The notes under the pieces: model-generated | The model's database searches: none | What the model saw: only the letters and a program-made list of their open reading frames with translations | Told to the model about the DNA's origin: nothing | In this document: positions 9,194-19,137 of the stretch, one piece after another | Position numbering within the stretch: position 1 is the first letter of the stretch | Layout: the number at the start of each line of letters is the position of its first letter | NCBI RefSeq assembly: GCF_000332135.1 | Contig: NZ_KB235896.1 | Coordinates: 1,151,465-1,215,464 of the forward strand | Source: Anabaena sp. PCC 7108 | GTDB taxonomy: Bacteria > Cyanobacteriota > Cyanobacteriia > Cyanobacteriales > Nostocaceae | Length of the DNA: 64,000 bases | Direction of reading: 5' to 3' | Made by a program: the position numbers and the translations under genes

Positions 9194-11383
9194 TTAGATA
9201 GGTACAGACTGAGCGGTCAGCACAATGTATGCACCCCAAGCTAGGGCAGCAACTGCCAATACGGTAGACCAAATCGGATGGGGACTATTAATAGTTTTGC
9301 CAGTTTGAGTTTCTAAAGTTTGAATATCAATCCAAGGTGTTGCTCCTCGACGTAACCAACCTGTGACTATAATCTGTCTACCAATCCATTCTTGGGGGTT
9401 GATTGGCTGTCCCAGCCAAGGAATATGATTTAATTTCACTAGACCTGTGTTAGATTCAAGGGTTAGATCTTGTGCCAAAAAGTTACTTATGCCGCGACGG
9501 CCTAACAATTTACCAACAAGACGAACACTAACACTATCAATTGGTAAAACAGTGGGGTCACTTAAGAGGTTGGGTAGGTAGTAGTCAGTTTGCAAGGTTA
9601 AAGGTTTGATATCAGGAAAAAAGGCATTAATTCGCATGACTGTGCCGATGCTAAAGCCTATCATGAGGAAACCTGTGACGAAAGACCAATCATCATAGAT
9701 CCACTTGAGGTTGAGCAAATGTAGGGCAAATGCTGTTTGCCAAATTATCCAAAACAGACCGGCTAAGACAAAACCGAGGGGAATTCCCAACCAAGGTGAA
9801 ATTTGTAAGAGGAAGGACTGAGGCTTTACTGGACAGGACTCTTGACCAGTTAGATGTAGTTCGGTTTCTAGATGCCAATGACAAGCTATTTGGCAGAGAC
9901 GTTGAATGCGATCGCCCATTAAGGGGTGGCTATTATTAATAGTAAACCATCGCCGATAGGGATTGAAGTTTTCCCACATGAAGAATGATTCAAAGGGAAG
10001 ATGATTTGCCATACTTCCCAAAGACAGGCTTTGTTGATAGCTGATTGGGGCAAGGATATTGAGACTTTCCAATTGACGGCAAGTATGTTGTTGATTTTTG
10101 ATATCATCAGCAACGCCAATAGCAATTTTGAGTAAAGCCCGAATTAGTCCATTGGGATTTCCTGTAATTTCAGCAGCGTTGCGATCGCTATAATAAAGCC
10201 GAAACCGGGAGTGCAGCAATGCTGTACCAGTCAGTAAACACCAAATTCCATAAAAAAGACAAGTCAAACCTGTGGCCATCCAGTTCCAGATCGGCTGTGA
10301 TTCTTTGTTCCCCCATGCCGAGGCTTGCTGATATAATTCATAAAACGGTAGTGTCACCAGCAGCACCAAGGACATGACCATAAAATCCCATCTATCAATC
10401 TGCCCCAGTCCAAGGGCGTAAATAGTCGCTATTTCGTCATCAGCTAGTTGATCTAACAAACCCTGACTAACGACAATCCGGGCTGTATGAGGTAGATTGC
10501 CGTAGGTCAACATTATTGGTGCGGCCATTGGCAAAATTCGCAGTTTGACAACAGGCCAGTGTCGCTGTTGATAAGTCCGTTGAATGACACGGACTGCTTC
10601 ACGACTGTGGGTGTTTAAGACTTCTTTGGACAACTGTTGTTGACCATAAAATGATGCTAGTAGCCAATCTAGCAACCAAGGAGACAGTCCGATTAAGACT
10701 AACAAACACACTAGTATAAGTGAACTAGGATCACTATATAAAAGTTGTAATGGCTTTAAATAGGGCAGTTTGTCTAAAATCAGGTTGATTAGACCCATTG
10801 AGAATCTGAGTATTGCTTGCAACACCCAAAACAGGGAGATAAATGTTCCTGCCGTCAGCAACATAGAAAGTGTTGACAGCATTAAGTTTGGCTTACGCAA
10901 AGGTTGCCATACCTTAGCGCGTCTAGCTTGCCGCCAATAAATGCTAGATGCTTCAGTTTTTCTACTTCCCCTAATACTCATGAAGCCTGTATTGGCTACG
11001 TATCTGTTATCAATATTCCTTTCTGGAATGGAATCTTGTGGCTTCTGTTGTGAGGAATTATTAACAGGGACAAATCCCGTCTCGGTGTTTTTGGCTTTTC
11101 TGTGCCGTTTCTGGCTTTTAATTAGGTGTTCGAGAGCGCGTTTTGCCCATTCTTGAACTTGCGAGTTACTACTCGATATCAGATTTTCACACAAAGCGAT
11201 CGCTTTTAAGGATTCGCCTGTGCGTGCATAAGCCATCACCAACCCAACTTTGGCTTGCAGGCAAGTATTACTCTGATTCTGGCTACTAGCAATAGGTTCG
11301 AGTTGAGTGATTGCTGCGTAGTAATTTCCTTCCTTGAGGGCAACTAAACCAGCCTCCAAAGATGATTCGGGGTGTGAAGGCAT
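9194..11383 (-). CDS. TPR plus membrane M48-like protein with a degenerate zinc site (predicted pseudoprotease)
   Basis: 729 aa. Residues 1-95 are TPR-like helices. Hydrophobic segments lie near 168-205, 220-245, 333-350, 368-392 and in the C-terminal third. Residues 255-470 align with the M48/HtpX fold (VVSQGLLDQLADDEIATIYA, then YYSDRNAAEITGNPNGLIRALLKI). Where M48 enzymes have HELGH, this protein has LGLGQ (residues 324-328). The third-ligand region reads RLYYSDR instead of an ExxAD-type motif. Both metal sites therefore look lost, so proteolysis is unlikely. The C-terminal OB-like segment (residues ~590-690) and last membrane span are extra to HtpX. Function is unknown; a membrane scaffold is one possibility. 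Confidence 0.75.
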   Translation of the reverse strand: MPSHPESSLEAGLVALKEGNYYAAITQLEPIASSQNQSNTCLQAKVGLVMAYARTGESLKAIALCENLISSSNSQVQEWAKRALEHLIKSQKRHRKAKNTETGFVPVNNSSQQKPQDSIPERNIDNRYVANTGFMSIRGSRKTEASSIYWRQARRAKVWQPLRKPNLMLSTLSMLLTAGTFISLFWVLQAILRFSMGLINLILDKLPYLKPLQLLYSDPSSLILVCLLVLIGLSPWLLDWLLASFYGQQQLSKEVLNTHSREAVRVIQRTYQQRHWPVVKLRILPMAAPIMLTYGNLPHTARIVVSQGLLDQLADDEIATIYALGLGQIDRWDFMVMSLVLLVTLPFYELYQQASAWGNKESQPIWNWMATGLTCLFYGIWCLLTGTALLHSRFRLYYSDRNAAEITGNPNGLIRALLKIAIGVADDIKNQQHTCRQLESLNILAPISYQQSLSLGSMANHLPFESFFMWENFNPYRRWFTINNSHPLMGDRIQRLCQIACHWHLETELHLTGQESCPVKPQSFLLQISPWLGIPLGFVLAGLFWIIWQTAFALHLLNLKWIYDDWSFVTGFLMIGFSIGTVMRINAFFPDIKPLTLQTDYYLPNLLSDPTVLPIDSVSVRLVGKLLGRRGISNFLAQDLTLESNTGLVKLNHIPWLGQPINPQEWIGRQIIVTGWLRRGATPWIDIQTLETQTGKTINSPHPIWSTVLAVAALAWGAYIVLTAQSVPI

Positions 11384-11399
11384 ACAAATTTTGGCAGGT

Positions 11400-11605
11400 A
11401 ATTGGGAAAAAGGTAATTGGGAAAAAGGTAATTGTAAAAAAAACGCTCATCTATGACCCATAACCCATGACCGAGACAATTTTAGATTTTGGATTGTTAG
11501 TCAAAATCTGAAATCTCAAAAAGGTTTCCAGCCCCTAGTTTCAACTATGGAACAAATCGAAAATCGTCAATCCAAAATCGTCAATCCAAAATCCAAAATC
11601 GATTG
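11400..11605. repeat. Cluster of AAAATC/GATTTT-type and AAAAGGTAATTGGG short repeats
   Basis: Between prfC and the M48-like gene. It contains GGTAATTGGGAAAAA twice (about 11397-11430) and several copies of CAATCCAAAATC with inverted GATTTTGGATTG, able to pair with each other. No gene is present. The same TTTTAGATTTTAGATT family recurs at 39543-39586 and 42735-42760. Confidence 0.6.
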
Positions 11606-11616
11606 ACCATTCCTTG

Positions 11617-13242
11617 TCAAAGAACTGTGTTCTGACTAGAAAATACTGGGGCAATGGCGCTTAAGTTTAACTCTGGATGATCTCCCTCTAACTGTTGGCA
11701 ATTCCATTCATTGCGGAATAACAGCACTGGTCGTCCCATGCTGTCTTTGACTGTTGTCGTGTTGAATAAACGTCCTACTTGATTCAACGCTTCCCAACCT
11801 CCTTCAACCCAACGGGCAACACTGTAGGGCAATAAATCTAATATGGTTTCCACTCCATATTCATTTTGTAGGCGAAACTGCACCACTTCAAATTGCAACT
11901 GACCGACTGCTGCTAAAATTGGATCTCGCTTGGCTTCATCAGTAGAGTACATAATTTGCACAGCACCCTCTTCCCTCAATTCGGAAACGCCTTTTTGAAA
12001 CTGCTTAAATTTTGAGGGATTGGGGTTTCTCAGAGTGGCAAATAGTTCTGGCGAAAAGTAAGGAATTCCCTCATATTCAAGTTTTTGCCCTGTGTAAATT
12101 GTATCGCCAATTGCAAAAACGCCGGGATTATTTAAACCAATTACATCACCTGGATAAGCCACATCAATGGATTCCCGTTCTTGGGCAAAGAGTTTTTGTG
12201 GTCGAGATAGACGGACAACCTTGCCAGTGCGAGCATGATTCACTGTCATATCTTTTTCAAACTTACCTGTGCAGACCCGGACAAAAGCCACACGATCTCT
12301 GTGCTTGGGGTCCATGTTAGCTTGTAGTTTGAAGACAAACCCTGAAAATTCTGGATAGCTAGGGGGAACTTCACCGACACTGCTACTATGTGTACCTGGT
12401 TTGAGAGCATAGTCCAGGAAGTACTTCAAAAATAACTCGACTCCAAAGTTAGTCATGGCGCTACCAAAGAACACAGGAGTCATTTTTCCTTGATGGACTA
12501 ACTCTAAATCTAAGTCTCCTCCTGCCCCTTCTAATAGCTCTAACTCGTCTTTAAGCTGATGGTAAAGGCTTTGTTCTAGTAATTCTTCAATTGAGCGATC
12601 GCCTAATTCGATGATGGTATCACGGGCTTCTTTGCTGCCGTGGGAGCTACGTTCAAAGAGATGGATTTGCTGTTGGTGGCGATCAAAAACACCTTTAAAG
12701 CGATCGCCCATTCCTATCGGCCAATTCACCGCATAAGTCTGTAATCCCAATTCTTGCTCAATCTCATCCAAAAGTTCTAAAGGTTCTCGTCCCGGACGGT
12801 CGAGTTTATTGACAAATGTAAAAATCGGAATACCTCTGAGTTTACACACTTCAAATAGTTTCCGGGTTTGAGGTTCCAATCCTTTCGCAGCATCTATCAG
12901 CATCACCGCATTATCAGCTGCTGCTAAAGTTCGATAGGTGTCTTCACTAAAATCTTGGTGTCCAGGAGTGTCTAGTAAATTAATTTGACAATTGCGGTAG
13001 ACAAATTGCAATACAGTGGAAGTAATGGAAATACCCCGTTGTTGTTCCATTGCCATCCAGTCAGAAGTCGCCTTCCGCTGCGCTCTGCGTGCTTTCACTG
13101 CCCCTGCTTCGTGAATTGCACCTCCGTATAATAATAGCTTTTCAGTTAGGGTAGTTTTACCAGCATCAGGATGAGAAATAATCGCAAAATTGCGACGTAA
13201 TTCCACTGCTTCTAACAATTCATTTTCAATTTCTGTGGACAT
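11617..13242 (-). CDS. prfC: Peptide chain release factor 3 (RF3)
   Basis: Translational GTPase that recycles RF1/RF2 from the ribosome after peptide release. The G domain has G1 [16 protein letters not shown], a switch region with [15 protein letters not shown]3 [12 protein letters not shown] and G4 NKLDR. Domains II and III follow with the RF3-specific [18 protein letters not shown]. The 541-aa length is typical. ATG start at 13242. It is monocistronic. The identity is clear. Confidence 0.95.
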   Translation of the reverse strand: MSTEIENELLEAVELRRNFAIISHPDAGKTTLTEKLLLYGGAIHEAGAVKARRAQRKATSDWMAMEQQRGISITSTVLQFVYRNCQINLLDTPGHQDFSEDTYRTLAAADNAVMLIDAAKGLEPQTRKLFEVCKLRGIPIFTFVNKLDRPGREPLELLDEIEQELGLQTYAVNWPIGMGDRFKGVFDRHQQQIHLFERSSHGSKEARDTIIELGDRSIEELLEQSLYHQLKDELELLEGAGGDLDLELVHQGKMTPVFFGSAMTNFGVELFLKYFLDYALKPGTHSSSVGEVPPSYPEFSGFVFKLQANMDPKHRDRVAFVRVCTGKFEKDMTVNHARTGKVVRLSRPQKLFAQERESIDVAYPGDVIGLNNPGVFAIGDTIYTGQKLEYEGIPYFSPELFATLRNPNPSKFKQFQKGVSELREEGAVQIMYSTDEAKRDPILAAVGQLQFEVVQFRLQNEYGVETILDLLPYSVARWVEGGWEALNQVGRLFNTTTVKDSMGRPVLLFRNEWNCQQLEGDHPELNLSAIAPVFSSQNTVL

Positions 13243-13456
13243 GATTGTATTTTTCGTTACCTAACTTAATGTAATCTTTTTCAGGACTAGGAATCACATT
13301 TGTAAATTCTATTAATCTTCACATCTAACTTACTTAATTCCGAAATTAATCAGTGAGATAGTTGACAAATGCCCGATTTTTCATTATATTTTTATTATAG
13401 TGGGAATCTGTACGCGCATATATACTAAGAGTTAGATTTTCCCAACATCATTGATT

Positions 13457-13861
13457 GTCAGAATCACGATATCCAGGATTAAAGGATTTACAGGATTTTA
13501 TTGAATGATTGTTTTTTGGAAGTTGGGGATTTTATTTGTCTGAATCAGGATGTCCAAGATTAAAGGATTTACAGGATATGATCATATTTAATAGTCAGAT
13601 ATTAGCATTTTATAAAGATACCATTTTTATAAATAGTATTCATACTTCTCAAAATCCCACATCCTACCAAAAATTATTCAACAACATCCTGGACATCCTT
13701 AAATCCTGGATATCCTGATTCTGACATTTGAGAGATTAATATAACCGAATTTTTAAATTCATCTTCTCATTTATCAACATTAATTCTCACAGAAGTCAGA
13801 AATTTTTGACCACAAAATAAAATCCTGTAAATCCTTAAATCCTGGACATCCTGATTCAGAC
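13457..13861. repeat. Two direct plus two inverted copies of a ~40-bp repeat (AATCAGGATGTCCAGGATT family)
   Basis: Copies at about 13457-13500 and 13539-13580 run in the plus direction; copies at about 13685-13725 and 13820-13861 are inverted. Each contains a core like ATCCAGGATTAAAGGATTTACAGGAT. The outer and inner pairs could fold into a long cruciform or RNA hairpin. They fill the space between the prfC start and the kinase-GUN4 stop. No coding potential is visible. Confidence 0.8.
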
Positions 13862-13888
13862 TTAATAATTTTCTGTAACCTTTACAAA

Positions 13889-15253
13889 CTACAATCTACA
13901 AGTCTCGACGCGAGAGAAGAAACCGACAACACGAATCAACATCCCCCCCCAAAAATCCTCCCCATACCACCCGCAAGGGAGGTGGCCTTCTGGTGCTTTC
14001 TTGTCAAAAGTAATATCTTTGTAGTACAACCAGCTTCCTCCTTTTCTCCATCCTACCTTGTCTCCGAACTTATCCCAGATGTCTAAGTCATATTCTCTCG
14101 TTCCACCTAAACCTTGATAAATTCGTTTCTGCACAGAAAAACCAAATTTACCATCACTGTATTTTACCCACAACTGGTCAATGGTGCGAAGGTCTTCACA
14201 GGGAAAATTATCAATATGTTCCTCATATAACCAACCTTCTTTTTCTCGCTTCGCAACTGCTAACATTACCTGTTTTGTTTCCTCGTCTACTTCCTTCCAT
14301 TTCCCTTGTGCGAGTAAATCACGCAGTTTCCTGTAGTCCATTCCTACGGATGATTTTAGTCCCCCCTCTTCGCTTGCGGGGAGGGGGTTAGGGGGTGGGG
14401 TTCTTCTCGGTTGAACAACCAAACCCAAATTTTCCCGAAATTTCAAAACCGTCGGAGTCCGTTTTTCCGGTTCTATTTCCATACCCTGCAAAATAGCATC
14501 ATTCACCCTTTGACTAATGCGAGAATTATAATGTTTTGGTTCGGGTAAAGGTTCATCATCATATTTCCGGTTTTGCGCGGGAACTGGAGTAACTTCACCC
14601 TCTTTTTTAAGTCCATCAGCAGTGAGGAGATAATATAAAGTGGCGGCTAAAGCATAAACATCTGTATAAGAACCAAAACTACCTTTGCGTCGATATTGTT
14701 CAATAGGTGCATAACCTTCTGTAAAAGAATTTGTCATGCTTTTGGTAGCAATACTGCGAGTTAAACCAAAGTCAATTAAAACCGCTTCTTGTTTATTTTG
14801 TCGCAAGAGAATGTTTTGAGGTTTAATATCGCGGTGTAACTGTGCTTTATCATGAATATATTCTAAAGCTCTACCTATTTGATCTATATATAAAAGTGCT
14901 TCTGATTCTGATAATTGTCCCTTATTCTGAGCATATTGAAATAAAGTTTCCCCATCAATATATTCCATCACCACACCAAAAAGTTGACCTTCTTGGATGA
15001 CTTCATAGACTTTGAGAATATGCGGATAGTCAAAACCTTTAATTGTCAAGGCTTCGTTAATAAACTTAACCTGTTGTTCTGCAAAGTCCTCCCTGATTTG
15101 CATGGTTGAGTTCAGGGTTTTGATAGCGTATAATTTACCCGTGCTGGGTTCTAAAGCTTTGTAGGTGATACCAAAACCACCACTACCCAAGGCTTTACCT
15201 TGAATGATAAATCTACCGTTATTGATTTGTTGCCCTGGTTGCCAAATGATCAT
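13889..15253 (-). CDS. Serine/threonine protein kinase fused to a GUN4 domain
   Basis: Residues 1-285 are a Hanks-type kinase: glycine loop GSGGFGITYKA, VAIK-type lysine in AIKTLN, catalytic LHRDIKPQNILL and IDFGLTR. A proline-rich linker follows (PRRTPPPNPLP). Residues ~308-454 match GUN4 (DYRKLRDLLAQGKWKEVDEET, then WLYYKDITFDKKAPEGHLPCGW), the fold that in free-standing GUN4 binds porphyrins and stimulates Mg-chelatase. No membrane span. ATG at 15253. Such fusions are known in cyanobacteria. Two genes downstream on the other strand is hemB, so a tetrapyrrole-sensing kinase is a reasonable inference, not shown. Confidence 0.92.
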   Translation of the reverse strand: MIIWQPGQQINNGRFIIQGKALGSGGFGITYKALEPSTGKLYAIKTLNSTMQIREDFAEQQVKFINEALTIKGFDYPHILKVYEVIQEGQLFGVVMEYIDGETLFQYAQNKGQLSESEALLYIDQIGRALEYIHDKAQLHRDIKPQNILLRQNKQEAVLIDFGLTRSIATKSMTNSFTEGYAPIEQYRRKGSFGSYTDVYALAATLYYLLTADGLKKEGEVTPVPAQNRKYDDEPLPEPKHYNSRISQRVNDAILQGMEIEPEKRTPTVLKFRENLGLVVQPRRTPPPNPLPASEEGGLKSSVGMDYRKLRDLLAQGKWKEVDEETKQVMLAVAKREKEGWLYEEHIDNFPCEDLRTIDQLWVKYSDGKFGFSVQKRIYQGLGGTREYDLDIWDKFGDKVGWRKGGSWLYYKDITFDKKAPEGHLPCGWYGEDFWGGMLIRVVGFFSRVETCRL

Positions 15254-15434
15254 ACCTTTGATAGTAGATATTGCGGAAATTAATTTAATATCTTGTAAAA
15301 ATTATATCATTACAGCAATCCTATCCGATTTTCTCAAGTCCCAGACTTTTTAAAGAAGTTGTGTATTTTTTAGTCTGAAAATCGAGCCTTCTTTCTTGAT
15401 ATAATAAATAACCAGAACAGAATAGGAGATAAGA

Positions 15435-15794
15435 ATGTACGACAGCGATAAACGTAAACTATTATCAGCCTTGTGTCACGGAGCTATTTTTTTCAGCACC
15501 ACAATGGTATCTGTTGGTTTACCTATAGCTATATTATTTGTATCCGATGATCCTGTCGTTAAAGAAAATGCGAAAGAATCTATCAATTTCCATTTTAACG
15601 TTTGGTTTTATGGTGCAATTCTGGGAGCTTTATTTTTTCTAACTGGTTGGTTGGTTTTACCGCTAATCGTTTTGTTACCAATCGCAGGTTTAGGATATAT
15701 CATCCACTGGGGACTAACAATCTGGGCGCTAATTGGTGTCTTTAGCAATCCTAATCGACCTTGCCATTATCCGTTCATTTTTCGAGTTTTTTAG
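15435..15794 (+). CDS. DUF4870-type small membrane protein
   Basis: A 119-aa integral membrane protein with four hydrophobic segments. The family signature includes the early LCHGAIFF and ENAKESINFHFNVWFY. Members are Tic20-like or DUF4870 proteins of unknown role. The ATG follows a GGAGAT ribosome site. It stands alone, 270 bp before hemB on the same strand. Confidence 0.8.
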   Translation: MYDSDKRKLLSALCHGAIFFSTTMVSVGLPIAILFVSDDPVVKENAKESINFHFNVWFYGAILGALFFLTGWLVLPLIVLLPIAGLGYIIHWGLTIWALIGVFSNPNRPCHYPFIFRVF

Positions 15795-16063
15795 AATAAG
15801 ATTAGGTAGTTTGATTAATCCAAACCTTGGATTTAACAATTCGTCCAAAGTAATTGAATAAATTTTTAAGATTGTTTTTTGTAAATTTGTCCTAAGCAAA
15901 TGTCAACCAGGCTGTAAAATACAAAATTGCCCCACAGGTTGATCAACAGTAGGGCAAAGACAGTTAAGCACTGTTTCTATTGTGTCTCAAAAAAGCAGGA
16001 TAAAACCTGTCTTTTGTGACGCTTTCTTTTATGTCCATTGTGGTTTTTTCTTGATAAGAATTT

Positions 16064-17041
16064 ATGTTTCCTACACATCGTCCCCGTCGTTTACGTACTC
16101 ATCCTCAATTGCGTCGCATGGTACGCGAAACGGTTTTAACAACCAATGATTTGATTTATCCTTTGTTTGCTGTTCCCGGTGAAAGTGTTGCTAAAGAAGT
16201 TAAATCTATGCCTGGTGTCTACCAACTTTCGGTAGATAAAATTGTCGAAGAAGCAAAGGAAGTTTATGACTTAGGAATTCCCGCAATTATTTTATTTGGA
16301 ATTCCAGCAGATAAAGACATAGATGCTACTGGTGCTTGGCATGATTGTGGTATTGTGCAAAAAGCAGCAACCGCAGTTAAAGAAGCAGTTCCTGATTTAA
16401 TTGTTATGGCTGATACTTGTTTGTGTGAATATACAAGTCATGGTCATTGTGGTTATTTACAAACTGGTGATTTAACCGGAAGAGTTTTAAATGATCCAAC
16501 TTTGGAATTATTGAAAAAAACCGCAGTTTCTCAAGCAAAAGCCGGTGCTGATATTATTGCACCTTCGGGAATGATGGATGGTTTTGTCCAAGCAATTCGT
16601 GAGGGTTTGGATGAAGCAGGATTTGAAGATATCCCGATTATGTCTTATGCTGCTAAATATGCTTCGGCTTATTATGGACCGTTTAGAGATGCAGCAGATT
16701 CTACACCGCAATTTGGTGATAGACGAACTTACCAAATGGACCCAGGTAATGCTCGTGAAGCGATAAAAGAAATTGAGTTGGATATTGCTGAAGGCGCTGA
16801 TATGCTGATGGTGAAGCCAGCTTTGGCATATATGGATATTATCTGGCGCGTGAAGGAAGCTACTAATTTACCCGTTGCTGCTTACAATGTTTCTGGTGAG
16901 TATGCGATGGTGAAAGCTGCGGCTTTAAATGGTTGGATTGATGAACAGCGCGTTGTTATGGAAACTTTGACTGGTTTTAAACGGGCTGGTGCTGATTTGA
17001 TTTTGACTTACCACGCTAAAGATGCGGCTCGGTGGTTGTAA
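16064..17041 (+). CDS. hemB: Delta-aminolevulinic acid dehydratase (porphobilinogen synthase)
   Basis: Condenses two 5-aminolevulinate molecules to porphobilinogen, the common tetrapyrrole precursor of haem, chlorophyll and bilins. 325 aa, full length. The metal site ([14 protein letters not shown]) has the cysteines of zinc-type enzymes. The Schiff-base lysines lie in [19 protein letters not shown] and [16 protein letters not shown] start at 16064. A hairpin terminator follows at 17053-17115. Expression control is not visible. The nearby GUN4-kinase is a suggestive neighbour. Confidence 0.97.
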   Translation: MFPTHRPRRLRTHPQLRRMVRETVLTTNDLIYPLFAVPGESVAKEVKSMPGVYQLSVDKIVEEAKEVYDLGIPAIILFGIPADKDIDATGAWHDCGIVQKAATAVKEAVPDLIVMADTCLCEYTSHGHCGYLQTGDLTGRVLNDPTLELLKKTAVSQAKAGADIIAPSGMMDGFVQAIREGLDEAGFEDIPIMSYAAKYASAYYGPFRDAADSTPQFGDRRTYQMDPGNAREAIKEIELDIAEGADMLMVKPALAYMDIIWRVKEATNLPVAAYNVSGEYAMVKAAALNGWIDEQRVVMETLTGFKRAGADLILTYHAKDAARWL

Positions 17042-17052
17042 TTTAAGATATT

Positions 17053-17115
17053 ATCTCACGCTCCAGACGCAGAGGCGCAAAGATGATTTTAAGTGTTTTG
17101 GGCGTGAGATTTTTT
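17053..17115 (+). terminator. hemB terminator with a dispersed repeat in its loop
   Basis: A 9-bp stem (ATCTCACGC / GCGTGAGAT) is followed by TTTTTT. The 40-nt loop contains GACGCAGAGGCGCAAAGA, a motif that recurs at the 3' end of the methyltransferase gene (about 57970-57999). Farther on, at 17240-17260, are three GGGAACA heptamers. The rest of the 17042-17352 gap holds no gene. Confidence 0.7.
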
Positions 17116-17239
17116 GTATTTTGATACTGTTTTTGCTTGTTTTGGGGCAAAAAATAGGCTAAAATTTTGGCAGTTTTTTTAAAAAAATAAATGATTTAAC
17201 TAACTTTGATAAGTTTAGAAGAAGAATTTTACAAAAGAA

Positions 17240-17260
17240 GGGAACAGGGAACAGGGAACA
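17240..17260. repeat. Three GGGAACA heptamers
   Basis: Exact three-unit array between the convergent hemB and pxcA genes. The same heptamer makes the 13-unit array at 47500-47590. Confidence 0.85.
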
Positions 17261-17352
17261 AATAAAAAACTTTAGTTCTGAGTTTAAAGCTCAGTCAAAA
17301 AAAAGGATGTTTTTACTAATTTATCATATTTAGTCTGGAAGAGCCATGAAAA

Positions 17353-18615
17353 TTACTCATCCATCTCTTTTAATGTTGCTAGTGCTGAAGGAGATAAACG
17401 ACTGAGATAGCGAAAAATCCAATATTTAAATATAGTGTTTAAAATCACAGGAAATGTAGCTATAAATAGAAATATTCCACTTCTACTTGCTGGTAAACCC
17501 AAATGTTCTGCTAATCCTTCTAAAAGAATTTCCCACCCATGAGGTGAGTGGAAACCAACAAATATATCTGTAAATAAAATAATTAAAAATGCTTTAGCGC
17601 TATCACTTAAACCATAGATAATTTCATCTATTAAATATTTTAGAAAAACAATATCTTTTTTACTTAAAACAATAACAATAGCAAAAGCAACCAGTGAAAC
17701 TAAATCAGCAAAAACATTACTGATAGCACCACTACTTTTATAACTAAATTCTGCTGCTATTTCCAGAGCTTTACTTTTAAGCTTCGTTTCAATTTGTTCT
17801 GGTGTGAGTTTAGGTGCTTGACGGAGAAGACTTTCAAATTTTAACTCTTTTTCAAAAGTCTTCAATTTTGCTAAAGCTTCCTCTTCCATTTCTGAATTTA
17901 TAAAAATCTGTGTTTTATTTTCGACTTTAAAACTTTCAATTAGAGGAGTAAATAACAAAGATTTAGAAAAATGTTGAGTGAGTAGGGGTACTATTATTAA
18001 TAGTAATAAAAATTTAATTGCCCTCCTCGTTTTATTTCTAGAAATTCGGTATTTTTTGACAAATTCTTCTTCTGCATTAGGAGCGAAATCCCTAGTAATT
18101 TTTGCAAGTGTTATACCAATTGATCTAGGAATTGCGCCTGTTTTTTGAGTTGCTGTTACAGAACCAAAAACATTTTTAGCTGGTGAATTTAATGATTTTT
18201 GTGCTTCACTAGGATTAATTGGCAGATTTTCAACAATTGATTCATATTGCGGAGTATACCTATCTATTATTTCATCAATAAATTTGAGCTTTTCTAATAT
18301 ACTAGAATCTGAAGTATTGATAAATGTACTTCCTAAATTAAATTCTGCTAACCTGATTTTGATGATGGTTAAATTCCTATTGAGATTTCCCTGCCAATAA
18401 GACATCACATTTTCTGTATAATTAGTTAATTCAGGAGAAATTTTTTGTCCATTAAATTGTTCTATTTCCATATTTTGGATAGCTTGAGCAGCTTCATAGG
18501 CATCTAAAATAGCTCTTTCTGGAGTATTGATAAACCATTGATTAAATAAATGCCAATATTCTGTAAATTTTCGGCGGATTAACTCAGTATTTTTAGCAAA
18601 AAAGGATAATTTCAT
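17353..18615 (-). CDS. pxcA: CemA-like proton extrusion protein PxcA
   Basis: Inner-membrane protein needed for light-driven proton extrusion in cyanobacteria, homologous to chloroplast CemA. The N-terminal 190 residues are soluble and helical (ERAILDAYEAAQAI near the start). The C-terminal half carries the CemA region: a span at about 196-215 (KFLLLLIIVPLLTQHF), a helical loop, and spans ending near HSPHGWEILLEGLAEHLGLP and FPVILNTIFKYWIFRYLSR. The 420-aa length fits PxcA rather than the shorter PxcL. ATG at 18615. Monocistronic, facing hemB. Confidence 0.9.
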   Translation of the reverse strand: MKLSFFAKNTELIRRKFTEYWHLFNQWFINTPERAILDAYEAAQAIQNMEIEQFNGQKISPELTNYTENVMSYWQGNLNRNLTIIKIRLAEFNLGSTFINTSDSSILEKLKFIDEIIDRYTPQYESIVENLPINPSEAQKSLNSPAKNVFGSVTATQKTGAIPRSIGITLAKITRDFAPNAEEEFVKKYRISRNKTRRAIKFLLLLIIVPLLTQHFSKSLLFTPLIESFKVENKTQIFINSEMEEEALAKLKTFEKELKFESLLRQAPKLTPEQIETKLKSKALEIAAEFSYKSSGAISNVFADLVSLVAFAIVIVLSKKDIVFLKYLIDEIIYGLSDSAKAFLIILFTDIFVGFHSPHGWEILLEGLAEHLGLPASRSGIFLFIATFPVILNTIFKYWIFRYLSRLSPSALATLKEMDE

Positions 18616-19137
18616 GACAGATACTGTAAGGGTTAAATTTTATTTAACTGAATACCAAAAATTGAGGGTATGGTGATAAATTCCCATACTACGGAATAAT
18701 CGTGTTATGGCAACAGACAGGGCGGTTAGGACACCAACTGATGATAAAACCTAGACACCAAAAGACTTTTTATACTGTCACCTGCTATACAAGCTATGAA
18801 TCAGGAGATTTTGCTCAAGCCGGATGGCGTAATATCGAATTAAGATGAAATGAAACTGCATAGAATTAGGTTTCCAGAATAAGCAATTGCAGATGTACAT
18901 AAATAAACATAGATGAGGTAGTTTGATGATTCTATGCAAATTCAGATGAACTTAGTATAAATGGATATCTGAGAAGTCATAAACTTTATTGCCATACCCC
19001 TCTGGTAAACCTCTCTTCACTTGTCATTTTTAGGATAACAGACAACTAGAGTTCGGTAATCTCACACCAATCATCTATTATAGAGGGCATATAGGCACAC
19101 CGCTTCCAAAACTAATCAACGGATAGGGAAAGTTGTC
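18616..19137. other. Divergent 520-bp spacer between pxcA and the TPR gene
   Basis: Holds the dispersed element at 18706-18784 and the presumed divergent promoters. No coding frame with a recognisable motif. Confidence 0.5.
18706..18784 (+). repeat. ~80-bp dispersed repeat, copy A
   Basis: Matches, in inverted orientation and with few differences, positions 49531-49615 (shared core CTGATGATAAAACCTAGACA and CACCAAAAGACTTTT). A shorter, more diverged relative is at 40741-40792, which lacks the middle segment. Not coding. Confidence 0.85.
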
